Source of the DNA: Streptomyces sp. H27-H1
GTDB taxonomy: Bacteria > Actinomycetota > Actinomycetes > Streptomycetales > Streptomycetaceae
Length of the DNA stretch: 64,000 nucleotides
Reading direction: 5' to 3'
Assembly (NCBI RefSeq): GCF_026627445.1
Contig: NZ_JAPNLJ010000021.1
Coordinates: 59,919-123,918 of the forward strand
Positions 50,387 to 59,064 of this stretch are shown piece by piece. Made by a program: the position numbers and the translations under genes. Every line of letters starts with the position of its first letter. The first letter of the stretch is position 1. The notes below the pieces were generated by a model that was not told the DNA's origin, ran no database searches, and saw only the letters and a list, made by a program, of their open reading frames with translations.

Positions 50387-51457
50387 GTGCCCGGTGTGGA
50401 GGAACCAGAAGGTACGAACGCCCCTTCCGAACGGCTGTTGCGCGGCCTGACCGTCGACACGAGCAGGCCCGAGCAACCAGTGCTGCTGGACGCCTCGGGC
50501 CACACGATCGAGACGTGGCGGGAGAACTACCCGTACTCGCGCAAGATCCGCCGGGTGGAGTACGAGCGGCAGAAGCGGATCCTGCAGATCGAGATGCTGA
50601 AGCTGCAGCGGTGGGTACAGGACAGCGGTCAGCGTCTCGTAGTGATCTGCGAGGGCAGGGACGCGGCCGGCAAGGGTGGCACGATCAAGCGGTTCACCGA
50701 ACGCCTCAATCCACGGGGGGCTCGAGTCGTCGCGCTCGGCAAGCCCACCGAGACCGAGTCGAGCCAGTGGTACTTCCAGCGGTACACCGCACACCTGCCC
50801 GCGGCCGGCGAGATCGTGTTCTTCGACCGGTCCTGGTACAACCGGGCGGGTGTGGAGCGGGTGATGGGCTTCTGCGAGGAGGAACAGTGTCAGCTGTTCC
50901 TGCACCAGTGTCCGGGCTTCGAGCGGATGCTCGTGGAGGACGGCCTGCTGCTGGTGAAGTTCTGGTTCTCGGTGTCCCGGGCGGAGCAGCACACTCGGTT
51001 CGCGATCCGTCAGGTGGACCCGGTGCGCCAGTGGAAGCTGTCGCCCGTCGATCTCCAGTCGCTGGACCGGTGGGATGCTTACACGGCGGCCAAGGTCGAC
51101 ATGTTCCGGGCGACGGATACCGCGCACGCGCCGTGGACGGTCGTCAAGAGCAACGACAAACGGCGCGGCCGCCTCGAAGCCATGCGCAGCCTCCTGGTCC
51201 GCTTCGAGTACGGGAACAAGGACGAGGGCGCCGTCGGCGAGCCCGATCCCCTCGTCGTCGGCGCGGCCGACACCCTGCTGGAAGCGGGCGAGGAGGACAC
51301 GGACCTGTCCCCGACCCCGCTCGGCCACCACCGCGTCGGACCTGGCAGCCATCCAGGCTCACAGGCCACCCCAGCCACCCCTTCCGCCTCAGCTGACAGG
51401 TCGCCCCGTCCGCCTCAAGGGGACGCGAAACGGGACGATGGGCAACCTGTCGGCTGA
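50387..51457 (+). CDS. ppk2: polyphosphate kinase 2
   Basis: 356 residues from GTG 50387 (GGGAGG nine bases upstream). PPK2 transfers phosphate between polyphosphate and nucleotides, mostly making NTP/NDP from polyP. Walker A GRDAAGKGGTIKRFTE (about residues 94-109), lid RGARVVALGKPTETE, Walker B-like VFFDRSWYNRAGVERVMGFC, then FWFSVSRAEQ and KVDMFRATDTAHAPW are intact: one-domain class I type. The last 40 residues after LSPTPLGHH are proline/serine-rich and unlike the family, as if the natural stop was lost. It fits the energy-stress theme of the window. Confidence 0.93.
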   Translation: MPGVEEPEGTNAPSERLLRGLTVDTSRPEQPVLLDASGHTIETWRENYPYSRKIRRVEYERQKRILQIEMLKLQRWVQDSGQRLVVICEGRDAAGKGGTIKRFTERLNPRGARVVALGKPTETESSQWYFQRYTAHLPAAGEIVFFDRSWYNRAGVERVMGFCEEEQCQLFLHQCPGFERMLVEDGLLLVKFWFSVSRAEQHTRFAIRQVDPVRQWKLSPVDLQSLDRWDAYTAAKVDMFRATDTAHAPWTVVKSNDKRRGRLEAMRSLLVRFEYGNKDEGAVGEPDPLVVGAADTLLEAGEEDTDLSPTPLGHHRVGPGSHPGSQATPATPSASADRSPRPPQGDAKRDDGQPVG

Positions 51458-51576
51458 CCACGCGCCCTCCGTCCACCGGCCGGCTTCCTGCCCGCCGGCT
51501 CAAATCGGCACCCCTCCTGCTGGAACCCGACGAAAGGCAGACCTCGCCAGGACGGTCGCCCTGGCACCGGCCGCCC

Positions 51577-51816
51577 TCAGGTGACTGGTTCCGGCGCCGG
51601 TACGGGACCGGGCAACGGGCCCGGCTGCGGGTAGGGATCGGGGCGCGGTGCGGGTGACGGCTGCGGATCAGGTTCAGGCTGCGGCGGGGCGGGCGGAACC
51701 GGGTCCGGCCCTGGAGCCGGGACCGGACCTGGCAACGGCCCGGGCTGCGGGCCGGGACCGGGGCCCGGAACAGGGGTAGGGCTGGGAGGTACAGGATCGT
51801 TCGGAGGAGTACCCAT
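51577..51816 (-). CDS. proline-glycine repeat protein
   Basis: 79 residues made almost wholly of Pro, Gly, Asp, Glu, Gln and Ala in PxP/PGP steps; PQPGPLPGPVPAP occurs twice (with one variation). Start MGTPPNDPVPPSPTPV at ATG 51816 with AGGAAG upstream. No signal peptide. Such short low-complexity proteins recur in Streptomyces; function unknown, possibly an unstructured linker-like peptide. Translation of so many prolines would need EF-P. Confidence 0.6.
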   Translation of the reverse strand: MGTPPNDPVPPSPTPVPGPGPGPQPGPLPGPVPAPGPDPVPPAPPQPEPDPQPSPAPRPDPYPQPGPLPGPVPAPEPVT

Positions 51817-52119
51817 TGCTTCTTCCTGCCGTCGGGGTGGCCAGCGCTACCGGATGGAGGCGCCTGCGGCGGTTCAGTGTTCGGCTCCGGTCCGGGGACG
51901 GGGCGGGCGGTGCGATATCCGGGAGCCCTCGCGTATGTATGTATGCGTTCGCGTTCGTCATGGTGGATCCGGCATATGGGAACGAAGAGTCTTTCGCTTC
52001 TCCGCCTGCCCGCTCCCGTCCGGCCGAATCTCGGTTGCTCCGCCGCTCGGGTCTTGCGCGCTCCACCACCGGGGCCCGTCCGGTATGTCGTCGTAGGGCC
52101 GGCCGGTCCTAGTGCTGAG
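51817..52119. other. gene-free stretch
   Basis: No gene seen. Confidence 0.4.
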
Positions 52120-52272
52120 GATGCGGCGACGCAAGGACGGCACCCGGGCGGTCACGCGCCCAGCGCAGCACGAGCACCCACGCCTTCCGCGACCTCACGG
52201 ACAGGCGACTACTGGTTCAACCACGAGGTCGCCGACGCACTCGGCGACCCCAGCGGTCTCCTCCGCACCTGA
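52120..52272 (+). pseudogene. CBM48 mini-protein remnant
   Basis: RKDGTRAVT in one frame and GDYWFNHEVADALGDPSGLL in another match the intact protein encoded convergently at 52638-52363 (RKDGKRAVTVDL, GDYWFND). The middle strands are deleted and the frame is broken. Confidence 0.75.
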
Positions 52273-52362
52273 CGGAATCCGCCCACGCGCCCTATTCACA
52301 GTCCCGCGAGCCGCGGCCGCCTACGGATCAAGGCCGGAGAGCGACGGGATGAACCCGCGAGT

Positions 52363-52638
52363 TCAGGTGTGGAGGCGGCTGTTGGGCCCGTCCTGGTCTC
52401 CGGCGCTGTCGTCGTTGAACCAGTAGTCGCCGGCAGCCAGATAGCGGAACGCCTGGGTGGTCCCGCTGGGCAGGTCGACCGTGACGGCGCGCTTCCCGTC
52501 CTTGCGGGGCTTGAACGTGTGGGTGCCGGCCTGCCAGCTGTTGAAATCGCCCACCACGCTGACGGGGCCCGGCGGGGTGTGGGCGGGCAGGACGAAGGTG
52601 ACCGCCGTGCGGTCCTTGCGCAGCGTGCGCTCCAGCAT
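52363..52638 (-). CDS. isoamylase N-terminal/CBM48 single-domain protein
   Basis: 91 residues forming one glycogen-binding-like beta sandwich: TAVTFVLPAHTPPGPVSVVG, DFNSWQAGTHTFKPRKDG, FRYLAAGDYWFNDDSA. This is the early-set fold of AMPK-beta and isoamylases but without any enzyme domain. It may bind glycogen or another alpha-glucan and act as an adaptor. AGGAGC precedes the ATG at 52638. A broken copy points toward it from the other strand. Confidence 0.85.
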   Translation of the reverse strand: MLERTLRKDRTAVTFVLPAHTPPGPVSVVGDFNSWQAGTHTFKPRKDGKRAVTVDLPSGTTQAFRYLAAGDYWFNDDSAGDQDGPNSRLHT

Positions 52639-52837
52639 GGGTGAGCTCCTGACATCAGCGGATGGGGGTTACGGGCACATCGTCGACGGCGCAAGCGCCC
52701 CTCGCACGCCGACGCCGCCACCCGCGTCCGACCATCACCCACCCACCACAATCAGTGACACAAATGGTGCGAACTATTACGGTGCGTGTCAGCGTGGAGG
52801 GGAGGAATCCGTTACGCATCCCAGAGGAGTGACCGTC

Positions 52838-53047
52838 ATGGGCGGTATGAAGGACAAGCGCCAGGAACCGGGCAAGGGCCGCGAAGAGCAGCAGCGCCCG
52901 AGCAGCGAGGGCCAGGACCCCGCCCGCCCCGGCGCAGGCGAGACAGCCCGCGGCAAGAGCCCCGAGGAGCTCAAGCAGCGCCAGGATGAGATGCGGCGCG
53001 AGCGCGAAGAACGCGATGGGGACGAGATGCGCGACGACAAGGCCTGA
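52838..53047 (+). CDS. small charged disordered protein
   Basis: 69 residues, start MGGMKDKRQEPGKGREEQQR, rich in E, R, K, D, G and Q with no hydrophobic core and the heptad-like segment PEELKQRQDEMRREREERDG near the C-terminus. Clear ribosome-binding site (AGAGGAG) seven bases before the ATG. Its composition recalls stress-induced hydrophilins such as CsbD; function unknown. Confidence 0.6.
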   Translation: MGGMKDKRQEPGKGREEQQRPSSEGQDPARPGAGETARGKSPEELKQRQDEMRREREERDGDEMRDDKA

Positions 53048-53076
53048 CCTTCGCCAAACCGTCACACCCACGCACG

Positions 53077-53123
53077 CAGGACCCGGCCGGGCCCGAAGCC
53101 ACCGTCACACCGGCCGGGTCCTG
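53077..53123. terminator. terminator after the small charged protein
   Basis: CAGGACCCGGCCGG with its complement (14-bp arms, 19-nt loop), 30 bp after the stop. Confidence 0.7.
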
Positions 53124-53308
53124 TCACGTGCCGGCCTCCAGCCCCGAGCCCGAAGCCGCCGTCGTCAAACCCTGACCCACCAAAACCCACCGCGAAGCCG
53201 CGTCCGGACCACGAAGATCCTGACGCGGCCCACGTGGTCCACGTGGTCCACGCGGCCGGCATCGTCCGCCCCACGTACAGGCACGATGCCGATGACACCG
53301 TGGACACG

Positions 53309-53348
53309 CGTGCCCGGCCGCAGCAGGAGTCTGCTGCGGCCGGGCACG
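53309..53348. terminator. terminator of the PRC-barrel gene
   Basis: Perfect 18-4-18 hairpin (CGTGCCCGGCCGCAGCAG, loop GAGT), 11 bp past the stop on the minus strand. Confidence 0.88.
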
Positions 53349-53359
53349 TGAAAGCCGAG

Positions 53360-54163
53360 TCAGCGGCGAGGGCCACCCCGGCCTTCACCGCGGCGGGATT
53401 CCTTGCCGTCCTCGTAACGGATCTGCTCCTTGCGGACGGTGTCCGAGACTTCCTGCTGCTCGGTGACCTTGTCCGTCTCCAGACGCACTCGCTCGACAGG
53501 CACCGTCTCCTTGCGCGTCACCGCGCGCTCGGCGTGCAGGGTCACCTCCTTTTCGGCCTCGCCGATGTCGCCGCGGGCCCGCTCGCCTGCACGGATGGGC
53601 TCGCGTACGACACGAACCTCCTCGTGGCTGACGGGGACGGTGGTGGTGACGTTCTCGGTTACCACCACCTTCTTGAGGCGGGCCCGGCCGACCTCCTCGT
53701 TGGCGGTGCCCACGCGCAGCCGCTCCTCGGAGCGGATCAGCTCGTCCTTGCCACGGCCCTCGCCCCGGTCGTCGACGTACGTCCCCGTCGCGATGCCCGG
53801 CGCATCCACGGCGGTCCTGTGGCCGTTGCCGTTTCCGTTCCCCCCGGCGATGCCGTAGTGCTGGTAGAGCCTGTGCTCTTCGTCGGCGTCCAAGTGCTGG
53901 TCGGCGTCGACGCGCGGGGCGTCCTTCACGACGTCCTTGGAGTGCGGGACATGGAGAGCTTCGCCGTCGCTGCGGGCGCCCGACAGCGGTACGAACGACT
54001 CCTTCATGCCGAACAGACCGGTCTTGACGGTGACCCACTCCGGCTGGCCGGTCGCATCGTCGCGGTAGACCTGGCCGATGTTTCCGATCTTCTCACCGGC
54101 GGCGTCGTAGGCCGTCAGCGTCATCAGCTGCTCGGTGCTCAGGAAACCGTTTCCAGCGCTCAT
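53360..54163 (-). CDS. PRC-barrel and DUF2382 stress protein
   Basis: 267 residues from ATG 54163 with a strong AGGAGG. Residues 10-75 are a PRC-barrel (GEKIGNIGQVYRDD, WVTVKTGLFGMKESFVPLSG). Residues 130-255 form a DUF2382 region of repeated charged strands (LIRSEERLRVGTANEEVGRA, VTTTVPVSHEEVRVVREPI, GEAEKEVTLHAERAV). Between them is a Gly/Asn linker (GGNGNGNGH). Proteins of this layout are associated with desiccation and oxidative stress in actinomycetes and Deinococcus; the biochemical role is unknown. Confidence 0.9.
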   Translation of the reverse strand: MSAGNGFLSTEQLMTLTAYDAAGEKIGNIGQVYRDDATGQPEWVTVKTGLFGMKESFVPLSGARSDGEALHVPHSKDVVKDAPRVDADQHLDADEEHRLYQHYGIAGGNGNGNGHRTAVDAPGIATGTYVDDRGEGRGKDELIRSEERLRVGTANEEVGRARLKKVVVTENVTTTVPVSHEEVRVVREPIRAGERARGDIGEAEKEVTLHAERAVTRKETVPVERVRLETDKVTEQQEVSDTVRKEQIRYEDGKESRRGEGRGGPRR

Positions 54164-55023
54164 CGATGAATCCTCCTGTGCGTGGGCACGCGACGCGCGG
54201 CGACTTCGATGTCCCGCGCTCACCGCGTACCTACTCAAGCCCGCACCCGGAACGAAGAAGTCGCAACCGGTGCGTGCGGCTCGGGTTCGGCGCCGAAGCG
54301 GTTTCGCGCGGCGATAGCACCGTCGGCCCGTCGAATTGCCCTGGGCAGCGCCTTGGCCCTGACGGGTGACTTTCAGGTCCGCGTGCGGGACCGCCGCTGC
54401 CCAGCTGTCCACCAGCGGCTGGTACGCCTGCGGCGCGGCGGCCTCCCTCCCCGAGGATCCCCGCACTCGCCGCCCGAACGCTGTCGGACCACACCTCCGA
54501 CGAAACACCGAATGCTGCGCTCTCCGCGGCGCTACTGGACGCTTTTCATTTCGACCGGCCACGCGCACCGCCGGCCTTTCCCAGCAGACAGCCCAGCAGG
54601 CCCAGCCCGGCGCCCAGTCCAGTGGCCATTGGTCACCGGGAGCGAGTTCGCGCTGAGGCAGTGGCACCCGCAGCGCGCGATCCGCAGCGTGGTCCGCGAT
54701 GATGAGACTGTGAGCGAAGCGCGCTGCAGTTTGCTTCTCCGTGCGCGTCCGCGGTTCCTCAATGATCTATTCAGCACGCCTCGGCCTTGGGTTCCGCCAA
54801 TGCGACCTGGCCGGTATTCACTTCTTCAGAGAGTCGCGTCCTTTCTTCCTCCGGGTACACAGGTGCGCAGCGGCATTGCGGACGCAGCCGATCCCGCGAA
54901 CCCCGTCGAGGCGGTGAGGTGGCGTGGGCCCCGCCCACCGGCCCGCAGATCACCCTCCGCGGGGCCCAGTTCCCGCTTCCCGCGGGTGCTTTCGGGCAGG
55001 CAGACATCCAAGGATATTGGCCT
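54164..55023. other. gene-free stretch of 860 bases
   Basis: No convincing gene. A minus-strand frame of 27 codons at 54628-54545 (MATGLGAGLGLLGCLLG...) is hydrophobic but unsupported. Confidence 0.45.
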
Positions 55024-55230
55024 ATGAACGACCGCATCACCGGCTACGTCCAGTCCTACAACCGCGCCCGCGGGTACGGCTTCCTCATCCCCTACGGCAG
55101 CACTTTCACCATCTACGTGGAGGCCGACGCCCTCGAGCCCCCCTGCACCACCCTCTCCGAAGGACAGCAAATTACGTTCACCATCGCCTTCACCGAGGGC
55201 CGCTACACCGCCCACCACGTTCGCAACTGA
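55024..55230 (+). CDS. divergent cold-shock-domain protein
   Basis: 68 residues beginning MNDRITGYVQSYNRARGYGF. The RNP1-like RGYGFLIP and RNP2-like FTIYVEADAL follow the cold-shock pattern, and LSEGQQITFTIAF matches LQEGQVVTFDVTQ of CspA. It lacks the MAKGTVKWFN start and several aromatic RNA-binding residues, so RNA affinity may differ. A degenerate ordinary cspA copy lies just downstream on the other strand. Confidence 0.75.
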   Translation: MNDRITGYVQSYNRARGYGFLIPYGSTFTIYVEADALEPPCTTLSEGQQITFTIAFTEGRYTAHHVRN

Positions 55231-55284
55231 AGCGAGCCCACGCCCCACCCGCACACGAACAGCCGGCGTTGACACAGGACGCTT

Positions 55285-55418
55285 CCTGTCCTGGGTGACG
55301 TCAAACGTCACGACCTGCCCCTCCTGGAGCCCGCAGAGGCCGGAGGAGTTGACGTCGGAGCACTGGGAGAGGACGCCGCACCGCCGCCCTCCTGCGCGAT
55401 GGCGATGAACCCGAAGCG
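55285..55418 (-). pseudogene. degenerate cspA copy
   Basis: Minus-strand LQEGQVVTFDVTQD and VNSSG segments match the intact CspA, but the N-terminal half and C-terminus are scrambled. Its flank GCAGGAACCGGGGCGATC (55419-55436) matches the leader of the intact gene in inverted orientation (42002-42019 region), pointing to a local inversion. Confidence 0.65.
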
Positions 55419-55507
55419 CAGGAACCGGGGCGATCGCCTCCGTTCCGCCTGGCCGCGCTTGGCCGGCTCCGATTGGTCAGCGCCTCACCCGGCGCCCAGC
55501 ACTTCTC

Positions 55508-55521
55508 CTTGCTTGAGCAAG
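55508..55521. promoter_or_regulatory. MarR-type operator
   Basis: CTTGCTTGAGCAAG (6-2-6) followed immediately by AGATAAT, a good -10 box, 18-31 bp before the MarR start: probable autoregulatory site. Confidence 0.6.
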
Positions 55522-55538
55522 CAGATAATGTTCAAAGT

Positions 55539-56021
55539 GTGAACGCATCCCCCCTCCCTGCCGACGATGCCACCGACGACCGCTGGTGCATGGCCGTGCG
55601 GCTGCTGAACCGGATGGAGCAGCGCCTCGACGAGGCACTTCGGCACCGGCACGCCCTCCCCCTGTCCGAATACCGCGCCATGTGTGCCCTGAGCCGCCCG
55701 GAGAGCGCCGACGGACTGAGGATGGGGGAACTCGCCGAGCGCATCGGGATGAAGGACAGCTCCGTCACCCGGCTGGTTGCCCGACTCGAGCTTCAGGGCC
55801 TCGCGGAGCGTGTTCCGGGCGCCCGCTCAGGCACCGACTCGGCCGACGGCCGCGCGGTCAGCGCCCAGGTCACCGAAGCGGGCCGCGAACGGTACGCGGC
55901 AGCCACCCCCACCTACCGGGCAGCCCTCGGCGCCGAACTCGACGCGGCCCGCACCAACCCCTACCTCGCCGACCTCGCCACCTGGGTCCGCGCCGCAGAC
56001 GCCGGCGCACAGACCACATGA
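55539..56021 (+). CDS. MarR-family transcriptional regulator
   Basis: 160 residues from GTG 55539. Winged helix with helices EYRAMCALSRPESADG and MGELAERIGMKDSSVTRLVA, then LELQGLAERVPGARSGTDSA (wing) and VTEAGRERYA, the standard MarR order. Likely a dimeric repressor of its own operon. The methyltransferase gene starts 35 bp downstream, so the two are probably co-transcribed; MarR ligands are often the substrates of such enzymes. Confidence 0.9.
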   Translation: MNASPLPADDATDDRWCMAVRLLNRMEQRLDEALRHRHALPLSEYRAMCALSRPESADGLRMGELAERIGMKDSSVTRLVARLELQGLAERVPGARSGTDSADGRAVSAQVTEAGRERYAAATPTYRAALGAELDAARTNPYLADLATWVRAADAGAQTT

Positions 56022-56056
56022 CGGCGGCACGAGCCCGCCCGACAACGGGAGTCCGC

Positions 56057-56812
56057 ATGACCACAGCGACCCACCACTACGAGCACCTCCTCGCCGACGA
56101 GTACACCTGGATGCTCGGCGGCGACATCACCTCCCACGTCGAAACCCAGGCCGCGCTCCTACGCGGCCTCGGCGTCCTGCCCGACGGACCCGCGGGAGAC
56201 ACCGCCGTCGACCTAGGCTGCGGACCCGGCGCACAGTCCCTGGCCCTGGCCGCCCTCGGCTTCCGTTCCGTGACCGCCGTCGACACCAGCAGGAGGCTCC
56301 TCGACGAACTCGCAAGCTACGCGGGCGCCCCCTCCCCCATCCGCCCGGTCCACGCGGACCTGCGCACGGCACTCCCTCAACTCGCCGCCCCCGCAACCCT
56401 CGCCGCTGTCGTGTGCATGGGAGACACCCTCACCCACCTCCCCGCCACCACCGACGTCGTCGCCCTCCTCTCCGACGTCCGCGACGCCCTCGCGCCGGGT
56501 GGCCACCTCGTCATCACCTACCGCGACCTCACCGGTCCGCTCACCGGGACCGACCGGTTCCTGCCCGTACGCAGCGACGAGAACCAGATCCTGACCTGCT
56601 TCCTGGAGTACACCGACGAGGACACCGTGACGGTCCACGACCTGCTCCACACCCGCATCGACGGGGCATGGTCCCTGCGGGCCGGCAGCTATCCGAAGCT
56701 GCGGCTCTCGGCCGAGTGGCTGGCCGGCCAGTGCCGCGCCGCGAACCTGGACGTCGTCCACGACGCCACCGGCCCGCGCGGCCTGCGTGTACTGCACGCC
56801 CGCCGCTCCTGA
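56057..56812 (+). CDS. class I SAM-dependent methyltransferase
   Basis: 251 residues. Motif I TAVDLGCGPGAQSLALAALG (about residues 49-68), acidic loop VTAVDTSRRLLDEL, motif IV VVCMGDTLTHLP and GGHLVITYRDLTG are intact. Small-molecule methyltransferase with a long C-terminal substrate part (FLEYTDEDTVTVHDLLHTRI). ATG 56057 after GGGAGTCC. Second gene of a MarR-led pair; substrate unknown. Confidence 0.87.
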   Translation: MTTATHHYEHLLADEYTWMLGGDITSHVETQAALLRGLGVLPDGPAGDTAVDLGCGPGAQSLALAALGFRSVTAVDTSRRLLDELASYAGAPSPIRPVHADLRTALPQLAAPATLAAVVCMGDTLTHLPATTDVVALLSDVRDALAPGGHLVITYRDLTGPLTGTDRFLPVRSDENQILTCFLEYTDEDTVTVHDLLHTRIDGAWSLRAGSYPKLRLSAEWLAGQCRAANLDVVHDATGPRGLRVLHARRS

Positions 56813-57000
56813 CACCCGCTCGTACAAGACGGTCGTATTTCCCGTCCTGTACCTCGCCCCGGTGGCGGCCACCCTCACCCTCGGACTCACCGCCTGATGA
56901 AGACCGGCGACGCGGCAGTGCAGTCCGGTTCCGGTCAGGCCAAAGAAGGAAGATCACCCCACCTGTCACGTTCGCCGAGCCGATCGGGTCATAGAGACAT

Positions 57001-57660
57001 GACCACCCTGAAGATCGCCTTCACCGCTCCGTTGACCGCCGCATTCCTGGCCATGACCGGCTCCGCCACCACCCCTGCCGCCGCCGCCCATCACATCACC
57101 TGGCGCAGTGCGTGGAGCGCATCCCCGCAGACACCCACCCACACCGACTGGTTCCCCAACTGGTCCGAGGAGGGATTTCTGAACGAGTCGGTCCGGCAGG
57201 TGATCCGTACCAGCGCCGCCGGGTCCGAGCTGCGTGTACGGATCTGCCTACGGCAAGACGCCGCTCCGCCTCACCGGCGCGACCGTCGCCCGGAGCGCCG
57301 CAGGGGCCGGTGTACGGCCCGGATCGCTACGCACGCTGCGTTCAACGGGAACGCGGCGGTCACGGTGCCGGCAGGCGGCGGGCGGCGAAGTAGCGGGCGA
57401 AGCGTTCGACTTCACGGTCGAGGCCTTCGAACAGCTCACCGTCACCCTCCACTTCCAGGACCGTACCGGCCCGGCCACTTTCCACAACGTGGCCAACGGC
57501 TTCTCCTACCGAGCCGAGATAGACCACTTGCGCGATACCTCGGCCGGGCGTGAGAATCCTTGGCGGCACGATCCCGCCTTACGGGGGCTCGCAGTACTGG
57601 AACGAAAATGGCGAGAGCGTGCGCACGCGGCAGCTTGCCGCCGACGCGTGGCCGCGCTTT
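57001..57660 (+). pseudogene. secreted SGNH/GDSL hydrolase, frameshifted and deleted
   Basis: Starts intact with a signal peptide (TLKIAFTAPLTAAFLAMTGS) and ITWRSAWSASPQTPT, SVRQVIRTSAAGSELRVR. It then shifts frame at about 57240 (AYGKTPLRLTGATVARS, TVTLHFQDRTGPATFHNVAN). After DHLRDTS it jumps to a third frame with GGTIPPYGGSQYWNENGESV, the C-terminal block of the family. The catalytic GDS block and most of the core are deleted. Confidence 0.85.
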
Positions 57661-57674
57661 GTGGCCTCCTCTCT

Positions 57675-57887
57675 TCAGTGGTGCCTTTTGTTGCGCCAAG
57701 CGAGGACCGCAAGCGTGGCGATGGTGAGCAGCAGCAGGCCGTGTCGGACTGCCGGCCGTGCCAGGACGGCGTTCGTCGTGGGAACAGCGTTGGAGATCTC
57801 CGGCGGTGTGCCGGAGGCCGCTTCAACCAGCTGGTCGGCGAGCAGTGCGGCCTTCCGGCGTGCTGTCTGGGATGTCTTGTCGGCCAT
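57675..57887 (-). CDS. small protein with C-terminal membrane helix
   Basis: 70 residues starting MADKTSQTARRKAALLADQL at ATG 57887 with AGAGGAAC upstream. One hydrophobic helix near the end (GLLLLTIATLAVLAWRN) before the basic tail KRHH. The soluble part is helical and alanine-rich. Function unknown; tail-anchored topology suggests attachment to the cytoplasmic membrane. Confidence 0.65.
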   Translation of the reverse strand: MADKTSQTARRKAALLADQLVEAASGTPPEISNAVPTTNAVLARPAVRHGLLLLTIATLAVLAWRNKRHH

Positions 57888-58006
57888 GCTCTGTTCCTCT
57901 CTTCCAGGGATTGCGAGATTTCCCGCGCGCAAGTTCAAGGGCCCGGGAACCGTCGCGTGCCGGACGCGGGAGACGGGCGGGCCGGGGCGGGTCGCCTCGG
58001 CTCATG

Positions 58007-58963
58007 TCAGCCGGTGAGAGCCGGAAGTACGGTTTTGCCGTAGTTGTCGAAGAACGCGTCCTGTTCGGAGCCGATCTGTCCGACGTAGACCTCGTCGAAG
58101 CCCGCCTCGACGTACTTGCGGATCGCGGTGATGTGCTCGTCGGCATCGTCCCCGCACGGGGTGTTCTCCGCCACCTGATCGCGGGTGACGAGTTCGGCGG
58201 CCTGTTCGAAGTGGGTGGGGGTCGGCAGGATCTGTCCGAGTTCCCCGGGCAGTAGTTCGCTCGGCCACAGGCGGTGGACAGTGTCGATGGCCCGCTCCCG
58301 GTTGGGGTTCCAGCACACCTTGAGGCCGCCGATGACCGGCTTGTCCGCGCCGCCGGCCCGGCGGAAGGCCTCGATCAGGTCCCCATCGGGGCCCATGAGG
58401 ACGAAGCCGTCTCCGATGCGGCCGGCCAGTTCCGCGGCGTTCGGTCCGAAGCCGGAGACGTAGACGGGGGGCGGGGTCTGCGGGACGGTGTAAAGGCGGG
58501 CGTTGTCGACGGTGTAGTGCCGCCCCTGGTGGTTGACGAGATCGCCGGTGAACAGCTTCCGCATCACTTCCACGGCCTCTTCCAGCATGTCCGACCGTTC
58601 CGCGTGGCGGGGCCAGCGGTCACCCAGGACGTGTTCGTTGAGCGCTTCACCAGTGCCCACACCGAGAGTGAAGCGGCCGTCCAGCAGGACGCCGGATGTG
58701 GCTGCGGCCTGGGCCGTGACGACCGGGTGCAATCGGACGGTCGGGCAGGTGACGAGGGTGGTGACCGGCAGGTCGACCGCCTGCGACAGGGCGCCGATCA
58801 TGGACCATACGAACGGGCTGCTGCCCTGTGCGTCGTTCCACGGATGGAAGTGGTCGGAGATCGCCAGCCGGGTGAAGCCGGCGTCGGCCGCCCTCCGTGC
58901 CTGATCCAGCAGTTGGCCGGGGGTGAACTCCTCGCAGGAGAGGAAGTAGCCGAACTCGGTCAT
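58007..58963 (-). CDS. F420-dependent LLM-class oxidoreductase (FGD-like)
   Basis: 318 residues of the luciferase-like, F420-dependent glucose-6-phosphate-dehydrogenase-like subfamily (TIGR03557 type). Landmarks: MTEFGYFLSCEEF, ISDHFHPWNDAQG (active-site His), TCPTVRLHPVVTAQAAATSG, GRFTLGVGTGEALNEHVLG and the SGFGPNAAELAGRIGDGF block. Uses F420/F420H2 for hydride transfer; the substrate is not inferable. Co-directional with a flavodoxin-type gene 100 bp upstream. Confidence 0.9.
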   Translation of the reverse strand: MTEFGYFLSCEEFTPGQLLDQARRAADAGFTRLAISDHFHPWNDAQGSSPFVWSMIGALSQAVDLPVTTLVTCPTVRLHPVVTAQAAATSGVLLDGRFTLGVGTGEALNEHVLGDRWPRHAERSDMLEEAVEVMRKLFTGDLVNHQGRHYTVDNARLYTVPQTPPPVYVSGFGPNAAELAGRIGDGFVLMGPDGDLIEAFRRAGGADKPVIGGLKVCWNPNRERAIDTVHRLWPSELLPGELGQILPTPTHFEQAAELVTRDQVAENTPCGDDADEHITAIRKYVEAGFDEVYVGQIGSEQDAFFDNYGKTVLPALTG

Positions 58964-59064
58964 GGTGCGCTCCGTTCAATCAGGGTGCTGGGAACCGGCC
59001 CCGTCCGGCCCGGCCCGGCCGAGGAGGTGGTCCGAGTCGAAGCCGAAGGCCGTTGGCCCCCGGT

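Noticed and set aside
54545..54628. 27-codon hydrophobic minus-strand frame (MATGLGAGLGLLGCLLG)
   Set aside because: No ribosome-binding site and no recognised family; short glycine/leucine frames arise easily in GC-rich DNA.
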